Shown piece by piece: positions 16,617-25,869 of a stretch of 64,000 bases of DNA. This DNA is from CBDCNP01 sp965222425. GTDB lineage: Bacteria; Acidobacteriota; Vicinamibacteria; Marinacidobacterales; DATDRI01. A model generated the notes under the pieces. That model saw nothing but the letters and a program-made list of their open reading frames with translations, was not told the origin of the DNA and ran no database searches. Within the stretch, counting starts at the first letter, position 1; every line of letters begins with the position of its first letter. Both the position numbers and the translations under genes were made by a program. The stretch covers positions 124,001 to 188,000 of the forward strand of contig CBDCTW010000018.1 in assembly GCA_965222425.1 (NCBI GenBank). Direction: 5' to 3'.

Positions 16617-19370
16617 CTACGGTGATGTCTTCCAAGTGTAGCTTAGGCTGAGGTAGTAGTAGCTGCCGTTAAACCCCCACGGCGTGTACCTGCTGTAGAG
16701 TTCCCCGGTGCTCAACGCGATGATGCTCTCGTCCGGGTAGGTATTGAACACATTGCGTGAGCCGAATCTCAACGTGGTGGAATTGGAGAGTGGCAAACTG
16801 AATTCGAGATCAACGAGGGGTTTACCGTCGTAGAATGCCGGGTCGTCGCCGTCAAACCAGCCGCCGTAGTAACTCAGGCGGCCAAGGAGGTTCATCCGTC
16901 CGATGCGCTGTTTGGCGCTGAAATTCCAGCGGGTTTCAGGCAATGCTGCTTCCAGTCGACGGATTCGGTTGGGCGAGAGCGTCTGCTGGTTGAACTCCGT
17001 GACATCGGTGTTGGTGTGGTTGAAGGCGAAGCTGAACACGGTGTCGCCTCCGATGGCTGGCGGCGTGTAGGTCGAAACCACGTCGATTCCCTGAGTTTTC
17101 GTCGCAAAGTCATTAATGAAGAACCGGAAGCTTCGTAGGTTGCTGGCGCTCGTGATCCCTTCCGCGACGAGGATGTCGACTTCGTCCGGCGAGAGATTGA
17201 TGTCTCTCGAGTTCCCAAAGCGGTCGGACAGAGCGATGCGGAAGTAGTCAGCCGTGAAGGTGAAGGGGCCGGTATCGACGGTCGTCCCGACAGTGTAGTT
17301 GACCGATTTCTCAGGCCGGAGCGGCTGCCCGCCGTACCGTTGCGCGAGTTCGGAAGTCGATGGAATCGTGCCGCGGTTCACCAAATCCATGAGCGTCGAG
17401 TCGTATAGAGTCGACACATTAAACGCGTTCTGCTGCGCGGGCGTCGGCGCACGGAAGCCGTTACTGACGCTGGCGCGGAGCGCGACGATCCGGTTGAGCC
17501 GGAACCTTCCGGAGAGCTTGCCATTGACCGTGGTGCCGAAATCCTCAAAGTTTTCGACCCGCACAGCAGTGCCGAGGTTCCACCGGTCTTCCAGGCTCCG
17601 CAACTCAATGTCGCCGTAGACCGCTACATTGCTGCGACTCCACTTCCCCGCTGCAATCGGGCTGAAGCCCGGGAAGCCGTTGGACGCGGCGGAGAAACCC
17701 TGCGTGGCGAAGGGACCGAAGTCCCACGACTCGCGCTGCCCGAGGCCAATCGTGAACCGCTCGTCACGCCATTCGGCACCACCGGCGAGGTGGACCACGT
17801 CGTTGACGGCATAGGAGACGTCGACGTTGATGCCGAGTTCCTGCTGCCGGTAGAGGCCGGGATCGAACGACGTGGGCGTATCCGGTCCAAAGGAGGCGTT
17901 GACGGTGTTATTGATGAAAAAGTCTGCCTCGTTGGAGCCAACGCTCAGGCTGGCATCCCAAACCATGCCGCTGGAGGTGAATCCGCGCAGGCCGGCGACC
18001 ACCGACCCATCGGTCGCGTCGCCGCCGAAACTCGGAGTGAAGCCGCCCGGAAAGCGCTCCTGGAAGGAAAAACAGTTCGGATCGGCGAAAACCTGGCCAA
18101 GGGCCGCCGGATCGGGCACATGGTTGGTGATGGTCGCTATGGGGCAGTTGGCAGAGCCTTCGCCGTGCGCAGCAAGCACATCGCCGATGAGCAGGGTTTT
18201 GCCGCTGTCATTGCTGAACACCCCACCGCGGGTGTTGGGATTCCTGAAAAAAAAGCCCCATGTCGCCTTCTTGCTGGCGTAGTTCGTGTGGCCGTAGAAC
18301 TGCAGGCCGTTGCTAAACAGATAGCCGAAATTGCCAAAAAACTTGAGGTCGTCGTCGATCTCCGGAGAGCCCCAGATCTGAGCCGGATTGCGGACATAGT
18401 TGTTACCGACCGCGATCAGTGCCGCCGCATCGGCGCGCTGTATGCTGCGGTCGGTCGGATTGGAGTTGCCGTATTCGAAACTGAGGTTGGCGAAGCCGGT
18501 CGCGCCGAGCGGCAACCCGATGTTGCTGGCAATGGTGTACCCTTCTCCTCCACCGTCGTGGTGTACCCCGGTGTGAAACTCGACACTGCCACCAGACCGG
18601 GCGTCCTTGAGTTGGAAATTCAGCACACCGGCTATGGCGTCCGAGCCGTACTGCGCCGCTGCGCCGTCGCGCAGTACCTCCACCTGCCGCAGCGCGACCG
18701 ATGGGATGGCCGAGATATCCGGCCCCTGTGCGCCGTCCGCCACGCCGTTGCCACCCCAGATGATGATCGCCGAGCGATGGCGGCGTTTGCCATTGACCAA
18801 GATCAGCGTGTGGTCGGGTGCCAGGTTACGCAGATTCGCCGGACGGGAAATTTTGGCCGCATCGGTAAGCTGAGTATTAACATTGTAGGACGGAATGATG
18901 GTCCGCAACCGATTGCTCAAATCGGTGTCGCCTTGATTAGCGAGTTCCTCGGTCAAGATAACATCAATCGGTACCGTCGACTCGGTTACCGACCGTGGCC
19001 GCACGCGTGTTCCGACCATGACGGTCGTGGTCAGCGCGCCCACCTGGAGGATAAAATGCAGCAGGACCGGTTGGCCCACATTCAGTTCGACATTGCTGTA
19101 GATTCCAGTTTCAAAGCTAGGCACCTCCGCGGTTAGTGTGTAGAGCCCAGGTGGCAAACTAAACTCGTAATTTCCGATTTCGTTCGTCACACGTGTAGCA
19201 ACAATTTCAGTTGTGTTCTCGGTCGCCGTGACGACCGCACCGGGAATGACTGCTCCAGTGCTGTCGCTCACGGTTCCACTCAATGTGGAATTCTCCTGGG
19301 CAAACGTGCTGGGAGATGGACTCAACAGCAACACAACGCCCGCCAAGACGACTACACAGATTCCTCGCAT
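16617..19370 (-). CDS. TonB-dependent receptor with N-terminal carboxypeptidase-regulatory domain
   Basis: A 917-aa outer-membrane protein that uses TonB energy to import large ligands. A signal peptide (residues 1–24) is followed by a CarboxypepD_reg-like domain (about 28–105: LSGTVSDSTGAVIPGAVVTA, GNYEFSLPPGLYTL). The plug domain (about 130–250) has LRNLAPDHTLILVNGKRRHR and VEVLRDGAAAQYGSDAIAGV, and a 22-strand barrel to the end includes RNVFNTYPDE and YYYLSLSYTW. GGGAGGAAG precedes the ATG. An IS256 element inserted 24 bp upstream leaves the ribosome-binding site but removes the native promoter. The ligand is unknown. Confidence 0.94.
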   Translation of the reverse strand: MRGICVVVLAGVVLLLSPSPSTFAQENSTLSGTVSDSTGAVIPGAVVTATENTTEIVATRVTNEIGNYEFSLPPGLYTLTAEVPSFETGIYSNVELNVGQPVLLHFILQVGALTTTVMVGTRVRPRSVTESTVPIDVILTEELANQGDTDLSNRLRTIIPSYNVNTQLTDAAKISRPANLRNLAPDHTLILVNGKRRHRSAIIIWGGNGVADGAQGPDISAIPSVALRQVEVLRDGAAAQYGSDAIAGVLNFQLKDARSGGSVEFHTGVHHDGGGEGYTIASNIGLPLGATGFANLSFEYGNSNPTDRSIQRADAAALIAVGNNYVRNPAQIWGSPEIDDDLKFFGNFGYLFSNGLQFYGHTNYASKKATWGFFFRNPNTRGGVFSNDSGKTLLIGDVLAAHGEGSANCPIATITNHVPDPAALGQVFADPNCFSFQERFPGGFTPSFGGDATDGSVVAGLRGFTSSGMVWDASLSVGSNEADFFINNTVNASFGPDTPTSFDPGLYRQQELGINVDVSYAVNDVVHLAGGAEWRDERFTIGLGQRESWDFGPFATQGFSAASNGFPGFSPIAAGKWSRSNVAVYGDIELRSLEDRWNLGTAVRVENFEDFGTTVNGKLSGRFRLNRIVALRASVSNGFRAPTPAQQNAFNVSTLYDSTLMDLVNRGTIPSTSELAQRYGGQPLRPEKSVNYTVGTTVDTGPFTFTADYFRIALSDRFGNSRDINLSPDEVDILVAEGITSASNLRSFRFFINDFATKTQGIDVVSTYTPPAIGGDTVFSFAFNHTNTDVTEFNQQTLSPNRIRRLEAALPETRWNFSAKQRIGRMNLLGRLSYYGGWFDGDDPAFYDGKPLVDLEFSLPLSNSTTLRFGSRNVFNTYPDESIIALSTGELYSRYTPWGFNGSYYYLSLSYTWKTSP

Positions 19371-19394
19371 GACTTCCTCCCTAGGCCAATTGAA

Positions 19395-20793
19395 GGTGAT
19401 GTCTTAAGATTCCTGTCAAAGAAAAACGATGTATGGTTCCCCAAGCTCAAACCCGTCCCCGCCATGGGGACAGAAAAGGAGAACCATACATCATGGGAAA
19501 GGTACTACCGAGTCAGCGATTGCTCAAGCAGTTCGAGGAACAACTGGTATTTGGGGAGATGAATCTCTCGGAGATCGTCCGGTCGGGAGCTCAGATGATG
19601 CTTCAATATGCGTTGGAGCGCGAGGTGACGGAGGCGTTGGGTCGAAACTACTATGAGAACGCTCCGGCAACGACGAAGGAGAAGGGACGACGCAACGGGT
19701 ATGAGTCGCATCGGGTCCTCACGGGCGAGGGAGCGGTAACGGTGCAAGTGCCGCAGGTACGAGAAACAGAGAAGGTGTTTCAGTCAAAGATTCTCGACGC
19801 CTACGTGAGCCGGACCGAGAAATTCGATGAACTGATCGCGCGGATGTACGTCCACGGGATGTCGACGCGTGACATTGAGGCGACGTTCGCGGACGTGCTG
19901 AGCGGCACGGGTGTCTCGAAGTCGGTGGTGAGCCGGGTCACACGGTGTCTGTCGGAGAATTTCGAGGCGTTTCGAAAACGGGATCTCTCGAACGAGAAGC
20001 TGTTGTATCTCGAGCTCGACGGCACGTACCTGCGCTACCACCAAGGAGCGGAGAGGAAAGAGCCCATCCTCGTTGCGACCGGCTATCGCGCTGATGGGAC
20101 GCGAGTTCTTCTTCATATCGGTGTCGGCAACCGAGAATCCTACGAGAACTGGAAGGGGTTCTTGCAGGAGATGGTGGCCCGAGGAATGAGGGAGCCGTTG
20201 CTCATCGTGACGGACGGGAATCCTGGAGTGCTCAAAGCGATCGCAGAGGTCTTCCCTCGAAGCCTCAAGCAACGTTGCCAGAAGCACCGCCTCGAGAACA
20301 TCCTGGGCAAGGCTCCGAAGGAAGTGCGCGACGAACTCAAGGCGGCCATCCTTGAGTCGTTCCATGCGAACAGCTACGAGCAAGGGCTGAAGAAGGGTCG
20401 GGAGGTGATCGCTCGGTACCGTCAACGATTCCCGAGCGCGATGAAGTGCATGGAAGAGACCCTCGAAGCGTGTCTTCAGGCGCTACGCCTTCCTGCGGCG
20501 CATCACAAAAGGCTTCGCACGTCGAATCTACTTGAGCGCACGTTCGGAGAGCACAAACGTCGCACAAAGGTCATTCCTCACTTCTTCACCGAGGAGGCCG
20601 CGATGAAACTCTCGTTCGCTGTGCTCTTGGCCGTCGCAAACAAATGGCGCGGCGTGAGGATGGATATCTTCGCCGCTAGGAAAGTCGAGGAGATTCGCAA
20701 CGAGCTTCTCCCGCAAGGCACGTCGGAGGAATCAGCAGCTTAACCGAGCGCGGGGAACCGTACGGAGATTTGACAGGAAAATTAAGACTTGAC
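19395..20793 (+). mobile_element. IS256-family insertion sequence, complete (1399 bp)
   Basis: Flanked by a perfect 9-bp duplication CCAATTGAA (19386–19394 and 20794–20802). The ends share GTCTTAA, TCCTGTCAAA and GGTTCCCC in inverted orientation. The transposase gene is intact. It separates the TonB receptor's ribosome-binding site from whatever promoter lay upstream. Confidence 0.93.
19493..20743 (+). CDS. IS256-family (mutator) transposase
   Basis: A 416-aa transposase with the mutator layout: N-terminal FGEMNLSEIVRSGAQMMLQY, CPxC-free zinc-less DNA-binding region, D in YLELDGTYLRYH, D in LLIVTDGNPGVLKA, the C-(2)-H motif RCQKHRLENI, and E in TSNLLERTFGEHKRRTKV. The ATG at 19493 follows AAGGAG by ten bases; the longer frame from 19433 has no such site. 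It is only distantly related to the other IS256 transposases in the window. Confidence 0.94.
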   Translation: MGKVLPSQRLLKQFEEQLVFGEMNLSEIVRSGAQMMLQYALEREVTEALGRNYYENAPATTKEKGRRNGYESHRVLTGEGAVTVQVPQVRETEKVFQSKILDAYVSRTEKFDELIARMYVHGMSTRDIEATFADVLSGTGVSKSVVSRVTRCLSENFEAFRKRDLSNEKLLYLELDGTYLRYHQGAERKEPILVATGYRADGTRVLLHIGVGNRESYENWKGFLQEMVARGMREPLLIVTDGNPGVLKAIAEVFPRSLKQRCQKHRLENILGKAPKEVRDELKAAILESFHANSYEQGLKKGREVIARYRQRFPSAMKCMEETLEACLQALRLPAAHHKRLRTSNLLERTFGEHKRRTKVIPHFFTEEAAMKLSFAVLLAVANKWRGVRMDIFAARKVEEIRNELLPQGTSEESAA

Positions 20794-20814
20794 CCAATTG
20801 AATCGAGCCCGGCA

Positions 20815-21010
20815 TGAACTTGTACCGGGTTTCCCAGAGACTTCAACAGTTGACTCCGGCCGCCGACACTGGAGTGTTCTGGCGGCAATAGTACTGCTGC
20901 TCGTACTCGACCGGCGGTAGGTAGCCGATCGGAGTGAGCAGCCGCTTGTTGTTGAAACAGTCCACCCACTCAAGGTTGCGAAACTCGACCGCTTTGGCAT
21001 GTTCCGGAAG
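20815..21010 (-). pseudogene. IS3-family OrfB C-terminal fragment with its right inverted repeat
   Basis: Complement 20843–21008 codes FRNLEWVDCFNNKRLLTPIG then YLPPVEYEQQYYC, the OrfB C-terminus. The terminal repeat TGAACTTGTACCGGGTTTCC lies at 20815–20841. The upstream part is gone and an IS256 fragment is joined at about 21010. Confidence 0.85.
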
Positions 21011-21015
21011 TGATG

Positions 21016-21156
21016 GAGTCAAGCCCATTCTTAGTTGAAATTTTCCACGGCTCCCGGTTCGTTTAAGCAACGTTCTTCCTCGACGTATTATTTTTCGCGG
21101 TCTCGATCTTCAGTTCACGCTTGAGCGCTTCACGCAGCTTTGGAAGGTGTCGGTAG
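21016..21156. repeat. IS256 left-end fragment (141 bp)
   Basis: Matches 10488–10628 almost base for base, from AGTCAAGCCCATTCTTAG to AAGGTGTCGGTAG, coding the last residues of that transposase in reverse. It shows that a second copy of the element once stood here and was truncated next to the IS5 insertion. Confidence 0.85.
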
Positions 21157-21161
21157 CCCTT

Positions 21162-22248
21162 TGCCTTGGTGCACAACTCCGATAGAGGCCGAGAGCTCGC
21201 TTGGCCCCGACTCCCATCATCCGATCATCTCGCTATCAGGCCTCCCGAGCGCCGTCATGGTGTTGAGAATCTTGCACCCGATCCTTGCCTCAACTCTCTG
21301 TGCCGCCAACCCTCTCGCTCGCATCGCTGAGCCCACGATAGCCTTGTAGCGATGGAACGTTGTCTCGACTTTGCTCCGTTTGCTGTAGCCCGATTCTGTG
21401 TGCCACTTTCGTTTGCCGAGCCGAGCTTGTGCTGCAATGTTGCGATTGCGCTGTCGGCTGCTCGCCGGCCCCGATGCGAGCAGGGCGCCCTTGCGCGGCG
21501 GTATCAGCACCCTCGGCGAGCGATGAGCGCTGTGATTCTCGATTGCCTCATAGACGCCGCCGGCGTCGTATGCGGTGTCAGCTCTGGCCGATGAGATGGG
21601 ACTGTCGATCTGTCCGACAAGCGATGCAACCCGCGATGAATCGCGGGCTCTTTTGCTCGTCAGCTCGCCGGCGACGACTTCGCCACTCTGCTCGTCGACA
21701 CACAGATGGAGCTTGCGATAGTCCCTGCTCTTTGGTGCTCTGCGCAGCTGGCCGGCGTGGACAGCGAGACCGCTGCTGTCGATCAAGATGTGCAACGGCG
21801 TCTTCTGCTTGACTTGGTAGAAGGGGACCTTACCCAGCTTCGGCTTGCGCCTCGAGATCGTGGTGTGATCGGGCACATCATTGTCTAGCTTCATCAGAGC
21901 GAACAACGACCGCAGCAATCCCTCGCTCTGCCTAGATGACAGATGAAACACCATGCCCAGGGTGACAGCCGTCTCGATGGCGTGGTTCGAGTACTTGCGT
22001 TGACGGCCCGGTTTCCTCCTCCTTGGCCGGGGCGCGTCCCAGTTCACAAGCTTGCCGGCGGTGAGCGAGATCCAGACGGTCAGGCTCCCGCGGTCGCGTA
22101 GACCCGCCTCATATTCACGCCAATTCCTCACGCGATAGGCCTTCTTCACATACTTCCGCTGAGTGCGTTTGAAAATGCTCATGGGGAACCTCGAATCCGA
22201 GAGTACAGGACAATTGTGGACCGAGATCGCGAGTTGTGCACCAAGGCA
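21162..22248 (-). mobile_element. IS5-family insertion sequence, copy B (1087 bp)
   Basis: Perfect 18-bp terminal inverted repeats TGCCTTGGTGCACAACTC. The intact transposase is in reverse orientation. No clear target duplication is seen. A 5' fragment of the same element is at 9252–9495. Confidence 0.9.
21217..22182 (-). CDS. IS5-family transposase (IS903-like)
   Basis: A 321-aa DDE transposase from MSIFKRTQRKYVKKAYRVRN. Catalytic residues are D in HILIDSSGLAVH, D in ARADTAYDAGG and E in YSKRSKVETTFHRYK. The longer frame upstream (to 22308) runs out past the terminal repeat and is not used. The frame is intact. Confidence 0.93.
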   Translation of the reverse strand: MSIFKRTQRKYVKKAYRVRNWREYEAGLRDRGSLTVWISLTAGKLVNWDAPRPRRRKPGRQRKYSNHAIETAVTLGMVFHLSSRQSEGLLRSLFALMKLDNDVPDHTTISRRKPKLGKVPFYQVKQKTPLHILIDSSGLAVHAGQLRRAPKSRDYRKLHLCVDEQSGEVVAGELTSKRARDSSRVASLVGQIDSPISSARADTAYDAGGVYEAIENHSAHRSPRVLIPPRKGALLASGPASSRQRNRNIAAQARLGKRKWHTESGYSKRSKVETTFHRYKAIVGSAMRARGLAAQRVEARIGCKILNTMTALGRPDSEMIG

Positions 22249-22582
22249 GCCGTTCGCAAGAAAGTAGTCATTCGGGACCGTCCGCGAACGGCGTTCAGGT
22301 TCCGTCAATCATAGGAGCAGTCTACGTTCGGCTGTCCATCGATCGGGGAAGCTTACGGTCCCAAATCCTGCCAGCGTGCCCGAGCATGTCCGCGAGGAGA
22401 AGCTGGGGCACCGCTGGGTCGCCATCGAGCAATACACTTGCACGCGGGACTGGCTGGCCTGTGCTCCGCAAAAAGTCGATCCGGTGTTGATTATGCGGTT
22501 TAGACCTGCCATGCTCGGCTGCTTCGCGCCGATCGACCTGACAACGGGAAAGAAGGGGCGGCATTGATAAAGGAGTCAAAAC
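22249..22582. other. Intergenic stretch with no supported gene
   Basis: Between the IS5 end and the next gene. It contains a 24-bp match (CTGTGCTCCGCAAAAA-TCGATCC, 22464–22487) to 8969–8992. Around 22310 a short frame reads IIGAVYVRLSIDRG, reminiscent of a serine-recombinase N-terminus but too short to call. The AAGGAG at 22570–22575 belongs to the following gene. Confidence 0.5.
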
Positions 22583-22843
22583 ACGTCTACAGAAAAACAG
22601 AAGGATGGCCTCTTCGGAAAACGACTCACGCTGTGTATTACACCGGCGGTTTGGGAGAAGTTACAAGCGTCGTCTGATCGGTACGGGATAGCGGCATCGG
22701 TGTTGGCAAGGGACGCGATGATCCAGAGGCTCCCATTCATGCTCGATGCCAGGCGGCGAGGATCCCGGCACGAAACACGGTACCGTGACGGTACACAAGC
22801 CGTCCAGACAGGCTCCGCTACTGGCGAAGCTGCCCCACAATGA
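22583..22843 (+). CDS. Small ribbon-helix-helix-like protein with ACG in the start position
   Basis: An 86-codon frame that standard callers would miss because it opens with ACG rather than ATG. A perfect AAGGAG (22570–22575) lies seven bases upstream, and the next residues STEKQKDGLFGKRLTLCITP look like a natural N-terminus. The segment RLTLCITPAVWEKLQASSDR followed by YGIAASVLARDAMIQRLP has the strand–helix–helix pattern of small RHH (CopG/Arc-like) regulators. It stops inside the next start codon (ATGA overlap). Either ATG mutated to ACG and the gene is silenced, or ACG is used weakly. The RHH call is by pattern only. Confidence 0.6.
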   Translation, partial: TSTEKQKDGLFGKRLTLCITPAVWEKLQASSDRYGIAASVLARDAMIQRLPFMLDARRRGSRHETRYRDGTQAVQTGSATGEAAPQ

Positions 22844-23215
22844 ACGCTGGCGCGGTGTTGCACCACTACACGCTAACCACGGGCCACGTGGCGAAGACAC
22901 CACGCTCGGATGTCAGCTCTAAAACTCTGACCTTGTTGCGTCCCGTCATCGAGAGGGCCGTGGGCGGCTACGCGGTGACGTTGCCTGGATTCCACGACCA
23001 TCGGCTAAGCATCAGAAACATCTGGCACGGCGCGGTAGGCTGGCTCATCGAAGGAGCCGAGCGCCGCGTCATGGTTCGTTGCGTGAGCGCATGGACGGTT
23101 ACGGGCGTGACGAAGGGCTTGACTTGGCTATCAGCGGACGCGGTGCTACTGGAGGAGCTCCGCTTACCCTGTTGCCTGGTCCAGCCCGGAGTCTCGCTCC
23201 TTGCGGACCCCGATG

Positions 23216-24675
23216 GGGGATGTCCCGGCCGCTGTTGAATTTGGTCGGGTAGCGGCGGCACCTGTGAATACTCTTAGGCAGCAAACTCATCGCTGTCAAG
23301 AGATTTCTGTTTGCTTCTAAGCGCGTGAACGAGAGCGCCCATATGGCGATAGCCTTTGATACGCCGGAACTTTTTCTGCGCGGTGACGACGCCAAGAGCG
23401 GTCCGTCGGCGAACCATGGAAGGACTCTTCCAACGCTTGACGTTTCTCGATACTCTGCGAATGGTTCCGTTGAGATTCTCAATGGCGTTCGTCGTGGCAA
23501 GAGACTGGCGAAGTAAGGCGGGCGGCGCGAGCTTCACGACCGTGAGTGTTTCTTCCATCCCTTCACGAAGGCTTCCGGCAGCTTCGTCGTAGCCGTTTCG
23601 CTCGAGCCACGACACCAATGCCTGAAGTCGCTTGCGCGCCTTGTCGGCACTCTTGCACTTGTAGGCTTCCTTCATCGTCTGGAGCACGTAGGCGTGACGA
23701 GACTTGGGAAGGTACGAGCGAAGATTTCGGAGTTTATGGATCTGGCACCTTTGGATGACCGCGAGGTCCCCCAAAACGTCGACGAGTGCCTTGCGGATGC
23801 CTTTGCCTCCGTCCACTACGCAGAGAATCGACTCATCGACGCGCAAGCCTCGCTCGAGAAGGTCCTGCAACATCGCGGTGCACACCCGGGAGTTCTCCGT
23901 CGAGCCCAGCCATATACCCAGGGGCACCTTCGTTCCATCTATTGTGATACCTAGAGTTACGACGACGGTCTGTCCGGCCACCTCAAGGCCATCCAGCATC
24001 AGTGCCGCAAGCTCGAACTCCTCTAGCCGCCGAGACAGGTATTCCTCGAGCTTCTTAGTCGTCTGGCTCACGAGGTGACGGCTGGCGGCACTCTTACTCG
24101 TGCCACGAGACTTCAACTTGGCCGCGGGTTTGTCCAGACTCGATTCGTAATTTCGGGTCGATACGCCCACCAAGATCTGATTCAACACTCGCTCTGGAAG
24201 CGGGTCTTCTTCGCGGAAGGCTTCGAAGTGTGGAAGCGACGCCTCCGCGCCCGACTTCGAGCGAACTCGAGGTCGCGACACTTGGATGCGACGACCACCG
24301 AAGCTCAGCTCTCCGTTCGTGCTCCCCCAGTGGTTATGAGTTCGCTCCTTCTCGTGCTTGCCCTTGAGCCCCGCGATCTCCTCGGCGTCCTCTCTGAGCA
24401 GTAGGTGCAGAGCTGTCAGTCCTTGCTCGTACACCCATTCCGTCAGATCCGCCTTCGTGGCCGCGATCCCAGCTATCATCGGTAGCAGTATCTGACCGAC
24501 TTGGCCAACTACCTTGCCCGTAGGCGAGTGCGTTTGCTTTCTTACTGGCTTCTTTGATTTCCTAGGCATTGGTGGCTCCTTGTCCCCCTCTGGAGACGGT
24601 TTATTGGCAGACCTATTCTTAGGCCGGCCAAGGAGCCGCCGCTACCCCAAATTCAACATCCGGCGGGACATCCCC
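23216..24675 (-). mobile_element. IS256-family insertion sequence, copy 1 of a pair (1460 bp)
   Basis: Ends GGGGATGTCCCG and inverted repeats extending through TGTTGAATTTGG and GGGTAGCGGCGG. The flanking duplication is CCCCGATG at 23208–23215 and 24676–24683. An equally long copy lies at 51446–52905 in the same orientation, differing at only a few bases. Confidence 0.95.
23274..24569 (-). CDS. IS256-family transposase
   Basis: A 431-aa mutator-type transposase. DDE residues are in LAALMLDGLEVAGQ, ILCVVDGGKGIRKA and TTNAIENLNGTIRR, with the RCQIHKLRNLRSYL zinc-like block between them. It lacks lesions. Compared with the copy at 51504 it has R instead of G in LLLREDAEE, S instead of F in TENSRV, and RRRTALG instead of RRWTALG. 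Confidence 0.95.
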   Translation of the reverse strand: MPRKSKKPVRKQTHSPTGKVVGQVGQILLPMIAGIAATKADLTEWVYEQGLTALHLLLREDAEEIAGLKGKHEKERTHNHWGSTNGELSFGGRRIQVSRPRVRSKSGAEASLPHFEAFREEDPLPERVLNQILVGVSTRNYESSLDKPAAKLKSRGTSKSAASRHLVSQTTKKLEEYLSRRLEEFELAALMLDGLEVAGQTVVVTLGITIDGTKVPLGIWLGSTENSRVCTAMLQDLLERGLRVDESILCVVDGGKGIRKALVDVLGDLAVIQRCQIHKLRNLRSYLPKSRHAYVLQTMKEAYKCKSADKARKRLQALVSWLERNGYDEAAGSLREGMEETLTVVKLAPPALLRQSLATTNAIENLNGTIRRVSRNVKRWKSPSMVRRRTALGVVTAQKKFRRIKGYRHMGALVHALRSKQKSLDSDEFAA

Positions 24676-24884
24676 CCCCGATGCGGGGAGCCGGCTAAAC
24701 GGCGCGGAGCGGTGCATCAGTTGGATGCTCTTCGACGGTAACGGGCCTAACTCTGGCCCAGAGGCCGCGTGACCAACTGGGCCGCGGTTAGCAACGCGGT
24801 GCGCTCGACGTGCGTGACGCGGAAGGGCAGGCATGGAACTGCGGCTGGATCGATTCCTTTCACTGGGAGAAACTGCGGTAGGGC

Positions 24885-24945
24885 ATGCGATTCCGAGGAA
24901 CCAAGGCCGCTCTAGAACACTGGATCGACTGGGTAGACGACCTGT
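24885..24945 (+). pseudogene. Start of an unidentified gene cut by IS21 copy 2
   Basis: A short frame MRFRGTKAALEHWIDWVDDL runs straight into the IS21 end. Beyond the IS only the R1 element follows, so no continuation can be found. It may be a genuine gene start or chance. The stretch 24773–24884 holds nothing else recognisable. Confidence 0.3.
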
Positions 24946-25095
24946 TGTGTTTGTCCACTCGGTCTGGCCCACTTTGCTCATCTAATTTGGCCCACCCTAA
25001 GTTATTGATTAATAAAGACGAGCTGTAAGAAAGCCCCTTTCCTTATTCCGCGGCCGGAACGAAGTGCAGGCCGCGGCTAGTGAAACCCAACGAAC

Positions 25096-25869
25096 TCATG
25101 CCTTTATGGTCTTTTTCTCGCTCTTCAGGGTGCGCCGGAACCGATAGGATTCGGTGCCGGTTTCGAGTATGTGCGCCTGGTCCGTGACTCGGTCGAGCAG
25201 TGCCTTGCACAGGCGGACGTTCGTGAACACCTGGGTCCACTCCGAGAAGGGCAGGTTGGTGGTGATCACGAGCGCCGCCCTTTCGCATCGTTCCGAAACC
25301 ACTTGGAACAGAAGCTCGGCGCCGACATCGGCGAGTGGGACGTAGCCGAGCTCGTCGATGCACAACAACTCGTAGCGGGCGTAGCGACGGATCACTCGCG
25401 AGAGTTCGTGCTCCTCCCTAGCTTCAACGAGTTCGTTGACGAGTCTCGAGGCCGTCGTGAAGCGAACGCGGCGACGTTGCTGGCACGCCGCTACACACAA
25501 TGCCGTGGCCAGATGAGTCTTGCCTGTGCCGGCATCGCCGAGAAACAGAACCGGCCGTGCATGGTCGATGTAGTCGCCTTCGGCCAGTTCTCGTATCCGA
25601 CGGGCGGAGACCTTCGGCGATTGCGAGAAGTCGAACTCCTCGAGCGTCTTCGCTCTCGGTAGTTGTGCTTCCTTCAGTCGTCTTTGAACCGCGCGGTGTT
25701 CACGCTCCTCGACTTCGGCGCTGAGCAGCACGTCGAGGTAGCGGACATAGCTGTGCTCGTCGCGCTGCGCTTGTTCGGCAATCTTCTGGAACTGCGTTGC
25801 CACGCTCGGCATGCGAAGCGTCTTGCAATGCTGACGGATGCTCTGGAGCTCGATGCTCTTCGCGTTCAC
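25096..25869 (-). CDS. istB: IS21 helper ATPase IstB (copy 2)
   Basis: 257 aa, same protein as at 4778–5551, with intact Walker A (GDAGTGKTHLA) and Walker B (LLCIDELGYV). The GTG start overlaps the istA stop by 4 bp. Confidence 0.95.
   Translation of the reverse strand: MNAKSIELQSIRQHCKTLRMPSVATQFQKIAEQAQRDEHSYVRYLDVLLSAEVEEREHRAVQRRLKEAQLPRAKTLEEFDFSQSPKVSARRIRELAEGDYIDHARPVLFLGDAGTGKTHLATALCVAACQQRRRVRFTTASRLVNELVEAREEHELSRVIRRYARYELLCIDELGYVPLADVGAELLFQVVSERCERAALVITTNLPFSEWTQVFTNVRLCKALLDRVTDQAHILETGTESYRFRRTLKSEKKTIKA

Larger units (their letters stand above)
22840..24772 (+). pseudogene. Accessory hypothetical protein, paralogue of 6794–7237, split by an IS256 element
   Basis: Part 1 (22840–23215) shares HHYTLTTGHVAKTPRSDV, LPGF, LSIRNIWHGAVGWLIEGAE and LPCCLV with the gene at 6794. 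Part 2 (24684–24772) restores the matching end, GAERCISWMLFDG. The IS is bounded by the 8-bp duplication CCCCGATG. Excision would join LLADPDA to GSRLNGAERC in frame, giving 154 aa. Function unknown. Confidence 0.88.

Noticed and set aside
17790..19136. 448-codon frame antisense to the TonB receptor
   Set aside because: Composition and lack of motifs mark it as an antisense shadow of a clear receptor gene.
21157..22258. Target-site duplication for IS5 copy B
   Set aside because: Flanks CCCTT and GCCGT do not match; no duplication can be claimed.
22310..22355. Short frame IIGAVYVRLSIDRG resembling a serine recombinase N-terminus
   Set aside because: Only about 12 residues match before the pattern stops; could be chance. 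Possibly related to the headless recombinase at 12556 but not demonstrable.
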